Source of the DNA: Colletes latitarsis
Lineage: Eukaryota > Arthropoda > Insecta > Hymenoptera > Colletidae
Reading direction: 5' to 3'
DNA length: 64,000 nucleotides
Assembly: GCF_051014445.1 (NCBI RefSeq)
Contig: NC_135134.1
Span: 2,943,672-3,007,671, forward strand
The position numbers and the translations under genes were made by a program. Positions within the stretch are counted from its first letter, which is position 1; every line of letters begins with the position of its first letter. The notes below the pieces were generated by a model that saw nothing but the letters and a program-made list of their open reading frames with translations, made no database searches and was not told the DNA's origin. Below are positions 13,521-21,410 of the stretch, in pieces.

Positions 13521-13653
13521 TCTGGGTTATTTCTGGTATTTGCCCTCATCTGGCTCGCACTTTCGCATCTATCGCATACTTGAAGGCTAGATCCTGGCCT
13601 TTTTCTGGTTTGGATCACGTAGTAATGCGGTACCACACCGAAACAGTCAATTA

Positions 13654-13662
13654 AACCTGGTT
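13654..13662. other. Odd palindrome AACCTGGTT (exemplar)
   Basis: Four-base arms around a single T, found in most monomers just upstream of the AT-rich GATTAATATTTTAG tract. The R tail changes it to AAGCTGGTT. With the two other dyads it places three symmetric elements within about 70 bp of each monomer. Confidence 0.75.
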
Positions 13663-13681
13663 GCGATTAATATTTTAGAGG

Positions 13682-13695
13682 ATAACGCCGGTTAT
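13682..13695. other. Dyad symmetry ATAAC-GCCG-GTTAT at monomer junction (exemplar)
   Basis: Five-base arms ATAAC and GTTAT flank a four-base spacer. The element recurs at the same place in most monomers of classes T, D, P, N and R; the spacer varies (GCCG, TCCG, ACCG, GCTG) while the arms are kept. Q monomers have GCTAT and break one pair. Confidence 0.8.
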
Positions 13696-13696
13696 G

Positions 13697-13872
13697 GCTC
13701 GGTTAGGTCTGGGATTTGCCCTGATCTGGCTCCTACCTTCGCATTTTTCGCATACTTGTTGGCCAGATCCTGGGCTTTTCCTGGTTGGCAGCACGTAGTA
13801 ATGTGGCACCACACTGAAACAGTCAATGGAAGCTGGTTGCGATTAATATTTTAGAGGATAACTCCGGTTATG
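13697..13872 (+). repeat. Exemplar monomer, class P
   Basis: Class P is recognised by GCCCTGATCTGGCTCCTAC (G for C, and CTCC for CTCG), by GGGCTTTTCCTGGTT, and in its ancestral form by GTGGCACCACACTG with a CAATAGAAGC or CAATGGAAGC tail and a GATAACTCCGG junction. The usual GGTACC site is GGCACC here (13805-13810). Later P monomers often carry another class's tail (GCGGTACC, or AAGTAGTAATATGG), showing recombination within the monomer. Confidence 0.85.
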
Positions 13873-14048
13873 TCTGGGTTAGGTCTGGGATTTGCCCTCA
13901 TCTGGCTCGTACTTTCGCATTTTTCGCATACTTGTTGCCCAGATCCTGGCCTTTTTCTGGCTCGGAACACGTAGTAATGTGGTACCACACTGAAACAGTC
14001 AAATAAACCTGGTTCCGATTAATATTTTAGAGGATAACGCCGGCTATG
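13873..14048 (+). repeat. Exemplar monomer, class Q
   Basis: Class Q opens TCTGGGTTAGGTCTGGG, has TTGTTGCCCAGATCC (C for G in GGCC), then GGCTTGGACC or GGCTCGGACC, GTGGTACCACACTG, and the marker tail CAGTCAAATAAACC with TTCCG. It ends in GCCGGCTATG rather than GCCGGTTATG, which creates a GCCGGC palindrome and weakens the dyad found at the other monomer junctions. Q precedes R. Confidence 0.85.
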
Positions 14049-14224
14049 TCTGGGATAGGTCTGGTATTCGCCCTCATCTGGCTCGTACTTTCGCATTTTT
14101 CGCATACTTCCTGGCCAGATCCTGGCCTTTTTCTGGTCTGTATCACGTAGTAATGTGGTACCACACTGAAACCGTCAATAAAAGCTGGTTCCGATTAGTA
14201 TCTTAGAAGATAACGCTGGTTACG
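14049..14224 (+). repeat. Exemplar monomer, class R
   Basis: Class R opens TCTGGGATAGGTCTGGTATT, has ACTTCCTGG or ACTTGCTGG before CCAGATCC, and GGTCTGTATCACG where others have GGTTTGGATCACG. GTGGTACCACACTG is followed by the marker tail ACCGTCAATAAAAGCTGG, TTCCGATTAGTATCTTAG and a CGCTGGTTATG junction. It carries the perfect 12-bp palindrome at 14154-14165. R is followed by N almost everywhere in the window, the most stable adjacency seen. Confidence 0.87.
14154..14165. other. Perfect 12-bp palindrome TGTGGTACCACA (exemplar in class R)
   Basis: Centred on the GGTACC site; the sequence equals its own reverse complement. It is present in Q and R monomers. D and N monomers have TGCGGTACCACA (one mismatched pair) and T has ATTAGGTACCACAC, so the full palindrome is class-specific. 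Confidence 0.85.
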
Positions 14225-14399
14225 GCTGGGTTAGTTCTGGTATTTGCAATCATCTGGCTCGTACCTTCGCATTTTCGCCTACTTGTTGTCAAGGTCCAGG
14301 GCTATTTCTGGTTTGGATCACTTAGTAATGCGGTACCGCACTGTAACAGTCAATTAAACCTGGTTGCGATTACTATATTAGAGGATAACGCCGGTTATG
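14225..14399 (+). repeat. Exemplar monomer, class N
   Basis: Class N opens GCTGGGTTAGTTCTGG and has the unique TTTGCAATCATCTGG where other classes have TTTGCCCTCATCTGG. It then has ACCTTCGCATTTTTCGCCTA, TTGTTGTCAAGATCC and usually GGGCTTTTTCTGG with TTCGG or TTTGG. A subtype (called N2 here) has ACCTTTGCATTTTTCGCC and TTGGCAAGATCC. This copy is 175 bp because one T of the T-run is missing. Confidence 0.85.
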
Positions 14400-15752
14400 T
14401 CTCGGTTAGGTCTGGGATTTGCCCTCATCTGGCTCGTACTTTCACATTTTTCGCATACTTGTTGGCCAGATCCTGGCCTTTTTCTGGCTTGGACCACGTA
14501 GTAATTAGGTACCACACTGAAACATTCAACTAAACCTGGTTCCGATTAATATTTTAGAGGATAACGCCGGTAATGTCTGGGTTAGTTCTGGTATTTGCCC
14601 TCATCTGGCTCGCACTTTCGCATCTATCGCATACTTGATGGCTAGATTCTGGCCTTTTTCTGGTTTGAATCACGTAGTAATGCGGTACCACACCGAAACA
14701 GTCAATTAAACCTGGTTGCGATTAATATTTTAGAGGATAACGCCGGTTATGTCTCGGTTAGGTCTGGGATTTGCCCACATCTGGCTCGCACTTTCGCATT
14801 TTTCGCATACTTGTTGGCCAGATCCTGGCCTTTTTCTGGACTGTATCTCGTAGTAATGTGGTACCACACTGAAACCGTCAATAAAAGCTGGTTCCGATTA
14901 GTATCTTAGAGGATAACGCTGGTTATGGCTGGGTTAGTTCTGGTATTTGCAATCATCTGGCTCGTACCTTCGCATTTTTCGCCTACTTGGTGTCAAGATC
15001 CTGGGCTTTTTCTGATTTGGATCACTTAGTAATGCGGTACCGCACTGTAACAGTCAATTAAACCTGGTTGCGATTACTATTTTAGAGGATAACGCCGGTT
15101 ATGTCTGGGTTAGTTCTGTTATTTGCCCTCATCTGGCTCGCACTTTCGCATCTATCGCATACTTGATGGCTATATTCTGGCCTTTTTCTGGTTTGAATCA
15201 CGTAGTAATGCGGTACCACACCGAAACAGTCAATCAAACCTGGTTGCGATTAATATTTTAGAGGATAACGCCGGTTATGTCTCGGTTAGGTCTGGGATTT
15301 GCCCTGATCTGGCTCCTACTTTCGCATTTTTCGCATACTTGTTGGCCAGATCCTGGGCTTTTTCTGGTTCGGATCACGTAGTAATGCGGTACCACACCGA
15401 AACAGTCAATTGAACCTGGTTGCGATTAATATTTTAGAGGATAATGCCGGTTATGTCTCGGTCAGGTCTGGGATTTGCCCTCATCTGGTTCGTACCTTTG
15501 CATTTTTCGCCTACTTGTTGGCAAGATCCAGGGCTTTTTCTGGTTCGGATCACGTAGTAATGCGGTACCACACCGAAACAGTCAATTAAACCTGGTTCCG
15601 ATTAATATTTTAGAGGATAACGCCGGTTATGTCTGGGTTAGTTCTGGTATTTGCCCTCATCTGGCTCGCACTTTCGCATCTATCGCATACTTGATGGCTA
15701 CATCCTGGCCTTTTTCTGGTTTGGATCACGTAGTAATGCGGTACCACACCGA
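14400..15752. repeat. Mosaic satellite block following the intact hexamer
   Basis: T (14400-14575) and D (14576-14751) continue the cycle. The monomer from 14752 then starts like a TCTCGG type and finishes with an R tail (GACTGTATCTCG, ACCGTCAATAAAAGC), skipping P and Q. N follows, then D', P and N2 units. The switch is a clear example of exchange inside a monomer. Confidence 0.8.
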
Positions 15753-17181
15753 AACTGTCAATTAAACCTGGTACCGATTAATATTTTAGAGGATAACGCC
15801 GGTTATGTCTCGGTTAGGTCTGGTATTAGCCCTCATCTGGCTCGCACTTTCGCATCTATCGCATACTTGATGGCTAGATCCTGGCCTTTTTCTGGTTTGG
15901 ATCACGTAGTTATGCGGTACCACACCGAAACAGTCAATTAAACCTGGTTGCGAATAATATTTTAGAGGATAACGGCGGTTATGTCTCGGATAGGTCTGGT
16001 ATTTGCCCTCATCTGGCTCGCACTTTCGCATTTTTGCATACTTGTTGGCCGGATCCTGGCCTTTTTCTGGTCTGTATCACGTAGTAATGTGGTACCACAC
16101 TGAAACCGTCAATAAAAGCTGGTTCCGATTAGTATCTTAGAGGATAACGCTGGTTATGGCTGGGTTAGTTCTGGTATTTGCAATCATCTGGCTCGGTCCT
16201 TCGCATTTTTCGCCTACTTGTTGTCAAGATCCTGGGCTTTTTCTGGTTTGGATTACGTAGTAATGCGGTACCACACCGTAACAGTCAATTAAACCTGGTT
16301 GCGATTAATATTTTGGGGGATAACGCCGGTTATGTCTCGGTTAGGTCTGGGATTTGCCCTGATCTGGCTCCTACTTTCGCATTTTTCGCATACTTGTTGG
16401 CCAGATCCTGGGCTTTTCCTGGTTTGGATCAAGTAGAAATATGGTACCACACTGAAACAGTCAATTAAACCTGGTTCCGATTAATATTTTAGAGGATAAC
16501 GCCGGTTATGTCTGAGTTAGTTCTGGTATTTGCCCTCATCTGGCTCGCACTTTCGCATCTATCGCATACTTGATGGCTAGATCCTGGCCTTTTTCTGGTT
16601 AGGATCACGTAGTAATGTGGTACCACACTGAAACAGTCAAATAAACCTGGTTCCGATTAATATTTTAGAGGATAACGCCGGCTATGTCTGTGTTAGTTAT
16701 GGTATTTGCCCTCATCTGGCTCGCACTTTCGCATCTATCGCATACTTGATGGCTAGATCCTGGCCTTTTTCTGGTTTGGATCACGTAGTAATGCGGTACC
16801 ACACCGAAACAGTCAATTAAACCTGGTTGCGATTAATATTTTAGAGGATAACGCCGGTTATGTCTCGGTTAGGTCTGATATTTGCCCTCATCTGGCACGC
16901 ACTTTCGCATTTTTCGCATACCTGTTGGCCAGATCCTGGCCTTTTTCTGGCTTGGACCACGTAGTAATGTGGTACCACACTGAAACAGTCAAATAAACCT
17001 GGTTCCGATTAATATTTGGAGGATAATGCCGGCTATGTCTGGGATAGGTCTGGTATTTGCCCTCATCTGGCTCGTACTTTCGCATTTTTCGCATACTTGC
17101 TGGCCAGATCCTGGCCTTTTTCTTGTCTGTATCACGTGGTAATGTGGTACCACACTGAAACCGTCAATAAAAGCTGGTTCC
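15753..17181 (+). repeat. 1.4-kb tract copied to 22964-24392 (offset 7,211 bp)
   Basis: Private markers shared with the downstream copy: GGTACCGATT near 15770, GGTATTAGCCC, a shortened GCATTTTTGCATAC, GGCTCGGTCCTTCG in an N-type monomer, TTTTGGGGGATAAC, CAAGTAGAAATATGG and the shortened AATATTTGGAGGATAATGCC. Its first ~0.93 kb also occurs at 18742-19670 (offset 2,989 bp). About eight monomers were therefore copied as a block. Confidence 0.85.
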
Positions 17182-17741
17182 GATTAATATTTTAGAGGAT
17201 AACGCCGGTTATGTCTGGGTTAGTTCTGGTATTTGCCCTCATCTGGCTCGCACTTTCGCATCTATCGCATACTTGATGGCTACATCCTGGCATTTTTCTG
17301 GTTTGGATCACGTAGTAATGCGGTACCACACCGAAACAGTCAATTAAACCTGGTTGCGATTAATATTTTAGAGGATAACGCCGGTTATGTCTCGGTTAGG
17401 TCTGGGATTTGCCCTGATCTGGCTCCTACTTTTGCATTTTTCGCATACTTGTTGGCCAGATCCTGGGCTTTTCCTGGTTTGGATCACGTAGTAATGTGGC
17501 ACCACACTGAAACAGTCAATAGAAGCTGGTTGCGATTAATATTTTAGAGGATAACGCCGGTTATGTCTGGGTTAGGTCTGGGATTTGCCCCCATCTGGCT
17601 CGTACTTTCGCATCTATCGCATACTTGATGGCTAGATCCTGGCCTTTTTCTGGTTTGGATCACGTAGTAATACGGTACCACACCGAAACAGTCAATTAAA
17701 CCTGGTTGCGATTAATATTTTAGAGGATAACGCCGGTTATG

Positions 17742-18796
17742 TCTCGGTTAGGTCTGGGATTTGCCCTGATCTGGCTCCTACTTTTGCATTTTTCGCATAC
17801 TTGTTGGCCAGATCCTGGGCTTTTCCTGGTTTGGATCACGTAGTAATGTGGCACCACACTGAAACAGTCAATAGAAGCTGGTTGCGATTAATATTTTAGA
17901 GGATAACTCCGGTTATGTCTGGGTTAGGTCTGGGATTTGCCCTCATCTGGCTCGTACTTTCGCATTTTTTGCATACTTGTTGCCCAGATCCTGGCCTTTT
18001 TCTGGCTCGGACCACGTAGTAATGTGGTACCACACTGAAACAGTCAAATAAACCTGGTTCCGATTAATATTTTAGAGGATAACGCCGGCTATGTCTGGGA
18101 TAGGTCTGGTATTTGCCCTCATCTGGCTCGCACTTTCGCATTTTTCGCATACTTGTTGGCCAGATCCTGGACATTTCTGGTCTGTATCACGTAGTAATGT
18201 GGTACCACACTGAAACCGTCAATAAAAGCTGGTTCCGATTAGTATCTTAGAGGATAACGCTGGTTATGGCTGGGTTAGTTCTGGTATTTGCAATCATCTG
18301 GCTCGTACCTTCGCATTTTTCGCCTACTTGTTGTCAAGATCATGGGCTTTTTCTGGTTCGGATCACGTAGTAATGCGGTACCACACCGAAACAGTCAATT
18401 AAACCTGGTTGCGATTAATATTTTAAAGGATAACGCCGGTTATGTCTCGGTTAGGTCTGGGATTTGCCCTCATCTGGCTCGTACTTTCGCATTTTTCGCA
18501 TACTTGTTGGCCAGATCCTGGCCTTTTTCTGGCTTGGACCACGTAGTAATTAGGTACCACACTGAAACATTCAACTAAACCTGGTTCCGATTAATATTTT
18601 AGAGGATAACGCCGGTTATGTCTGGGTTAGTTCTGGTATTTGCCCTCATCTGGCTCGCACTTTCGCATCTATCGCATACTTGATGGCTAGATCCTGGCCT
18701 TTTTCTGGTTTGGATCACGTAGTAATGCGGTACCACACCGAAACTGTCAATTAAACCTGGTACCGATTAATATTTTAGAGGATAACGCCGGTTATG
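17742..18796 (+). repeat. Intact ancestral hexamer in order P-Q-R-N-T-D
   Basis: P 17742-17917, Q 17918-18093, R 18094-18268 (175 bp), N 18269-18444, T 18445-18620, D 18621-18796. This is the same cycle as 13345-14399 entered at P. All class markers are present, including the P GTGGCACC site, the Q TTGCCCAGATCC and the R ACCGTCAATAAAAGC tail. R has CCTGGACATTTCTGG, one base short. The part from about 17835 to 18745 is copied at 21881-22791 (offset 4,046 bp). Confidence 0.87.
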
Positions 18797-19670
18797 TCTC
18801 GGTTAGGTCTGGTATTAGCCCTCATCTGGCTCGCACTTTCGCATCTATCGCATACTTGATGGCTAGATCCTGGCCTTTTTCTGGTTTGGATCACGTAGTA
18901 ATGCGGTACCACACCGAAACAGTCAATTAAACCTGGTTGCGAATAATATTTTAGAGGATAACGGCGGTTATGTCTCGGATAGGTCTGGTATTTGCCCTCA
19001 TCTGGCTCGCACTTTCGCATTTTTGCATACTTGTTGGCCGGATCCTGGCCTTTTTCTGGTCTGTATCACGTAGTAATGTGGTACCACACTGAAACCGTCA
19101 ATAAAAGCTGGTTCCGATTAGTATCTTAGAGGATAACGCTGGTTATGGCTGGGTTAGTTCTGGTATTTGCAATCATCTGGCTCGGTCCTTCGCATTTTTC
19201 GCCTACTTGTTGTCAAGATCCTGGGCTTTTTCTGGTTTGGATTACGTAGTAATGCGGTACCACACCGTAACAGTCAATTAAACCTGGTTGCGATTAATAT
19301 TTTGGGGGATAACGCCGGTTATGTCTCGGTTAGGTCTGGGATTTGCCCTGATCTGGCTCCTACTTTCGCATTTTTCGCATACTTGTTGGCCAGATCCTGG
19401 GCTTTTCCTGGTTTGGATCAAGTAGAAATATGGTACCACACTGAAACAGTCAATTAAACCTGGTTCCGATTAATATTTTAGAGGATAACGCCGGTTATGT
19501 CTGAGTTAGTTCTGGTATTTGCCCTCATCTGGCTCGCACTTTCGCATCTATCGCATACTTGATGGCTAGATCCTGGCCTTTTTCTGGTTAGGATCACGTA
19601 GTAATGTGGTACCACACTGAAACAGTCAAATAAACCTGGTTCCGATTAATATTTTAGAGGATAACGCCGG
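18742..19670 (+). repeat. Second copy of the 15753-16681 tract (offset 2,989 bp)
   Basis: It repeats the GGTACCGATT, GGTATTAGCCC, GCATTTTTGCATAC, GGCTCGGTCC and GTAGAAATATGG markers in the same order. Beyond about 19675 it continues as an R monomer where the 15753 copy has TCTGTGTTAGTTATGG, so the join is a recombination boundary. Confidence 0.83.
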
Positions 19671-19675
19671 CTATG

Positions 19676-21410
19676 TCTGGGATAGGTCTGGTATTTGCCC
19701 TCATCTGGCTCGTACTTTCGCATTTTTCGCATACTTGCTGGCCAGATCCTGGCCTTTTTCTTGTCTGTATCACGTGGTAATGTGGTACCACACTGAAACC
19801 GTCAATAAAAGCTGGTTCCGATTAGTATCCTAGAGGATAACGCTGGTTATGGCTGGGTTAGTTCTGGTTTTTGCAATCATCTGGCTCGTACCTTCGCATT
19901 TTTCGCCTACTTGTTGTCAAGATCCTGGGCGTTTTCTGGTTCGGATCACGTAGTAATGCGGTACCACACCGAAACAGTCAATTAAACCTGGTTGCGATTA
20001 ATATTTTAGAGGATAACGCCGGTTGTGTCTCGGTTAGGTCTGGGATTTGCACTCATTTGGCTCGTACTTTCGCATTTTTCGCATACTTGTTGGCCAGATC
20101 CTGGCCTTTTTCAGGCTTGGACCACGTAGTAATCAGGTACCACACTGAAACATTCAACTAAACCTGGTTCCGATTAATATTTTAGAGGATAACTCCGGTT
20201 ATGTCTGGGTTAGTTCTGGTATTTGCCCTAATCTGGCTCGCACTTTCGCATCTATCGCATACTTGATGGCTAGATCCTGGCCTTTTTCTGGTTTGGATCA
20301 CGTAGTAATACGGTACCACACCGAAACAGTCAATTAAACCTGGTTGCGATTAATATTTTAGAGGATATCGCCGGTTATGTCTCGGTTAGGTCTGGGATTT
20401 GCCCTGATCTGGCTCCTACTTTCGGATTTTTCGCAGACTTGTTGGCCGGATCCTGGGCTTTTCCTGGTTTGGATCACGTAGTAATGCGGTACCACACCGA
20501 AACAGTCAATTAAACCTGGTTGCGATTAATATTTTCGAGGATAACGCCGGTTATGTCTCGGTTAGGTCTGGGATTTGCCCTCATCTGGCTCGCACTTTCG
20601 CATCTATCGCATACTTGATGGCTAGATCCTGGCATTTTTCTGGTTTGGATCACGTAGTAATGCGGTACCACACCGAAACAATCAATTAACCCTGGTTGCG
20701 ATCAATATTTTAGAGGATAACGCCGGTTATGTCTCGGTTAGGTCTGAGATTTGCCCTGATCTGGCTCCTACTTTCGGATTTTTCGCATACTTGTTGGCCA
20801 GATCCTGGGCTTTTCCTGGTTTGGATCACGTAGTAATGCGGTACCACACCGAAACAGTCAACTAAACCTGGTTCCGATTAGGATCTTAGAGGATAACGCT
20901 GGTTATGGCTGGGTTAGTTCTGGTATTTACAATCATCTGGCTCGTACCTTTGCATTTTTCGCCTACTTGTTGGCAAGATCCTGGGCTTTTTCTGGTTCGG
21001 ATCACGTAGTAATGCGGTGCCACACCGAAACAGTCAATTAAACTTGGTTGCGATTAATATTTTAGAGGATAACGCCGGTTATGTCTCGGTTAGGTCTGGG
21101 ATTTGCCCTCATCTGGCTCGCACTTTCGCATCTATCGCATACTTGTTGGCCTGATCCTGGGCTTTTTCTGGTTTGTATCACGTAGTAATGTGGTACCACA
21201 CCGAAACAGTCAATAGAAGCTGGTTCCGAATAGTATTTTAGAGGATAACGCTGGTTATTTCTCGGTTAGGTCTGGGATTTGCCCTCATCTGGCTCGGTCC
21301 TTCGCATTTTTCGCCTACTTGTTGTCAAGATCCTGGGCTTTTTCTGGTTTGGATTACGTAGTAATGCGGTACCACACCGTAACAGTCAATTAAACCTGGT
21401 TGCGATTAAT
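19676..21410 (+). repeat. Tract related to 12-mer HOR A (offset 4,573 bp to 24249)
   Basis: The monomer order and private variants match the first unit of HOR A from its R monomer on. These are TTTTTGCAATC and GGGCGTTTTCTGG in N, the TTTTCAGGCTTGG with ATCAGG in T, CTTTCGGATTTTTCGC in P, GATCAATATTTTAG, TTTACAATCATC, and the CCGAATAGTATTTTAG junction. Similarity ends near 21410, where this copy keeps TTTTAGAGG and HOR A has TTTTGGGGG. It is either an isolated HOR A unit or the segment HOR A was amplified from. Confidence 0.82.

Larger units (their letters stand above)
13521..13696 (+). repeat. Exemplar monomer, class D
   Basis: Class D usually opens TCTGGGTTAGTTCTGGTATT (this copy has one substitution). 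Its hallmark is the middle: CGCACTTTCGCATCTATCGC followed by ACTTGATGGCTAGATCC, where other classes have a T-rich TTTTTCGCATACTTGTTGG segment. The tail is GTAATGCGGTACCACACCG, CAGTCAATTAAACC, TTGCG. This is the most abundant middle segment in the right half of the window, where it is also combined with a TCTCGG opening (called D' here). Confidence 0.85.
13345..14399 (+). repeat. Intact ancestral 6-monomer higher-order repeat (T-D-P-Q-R-N)
   Basis: Six consecutive monomers of 176, 176, 176, 176, 176 and 175 bp, each with its own diagnostic variants, make one 1,055-bp unit. The next monomers (14400 onward) restart with T and D, so the order is cyclic. The same order appears at 1-1028, 5102-6129 and, starting from P, at 17742-18796, and the first half of both 12-monomer HORs follows it in modified form. 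Recurrence at distant sites indicates this hexamer was the earlier array-wide repeat and other blocks derive from it. The single missing base is in N (one T lost from the TTTTT run near 14273). Confidence 0.88.
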
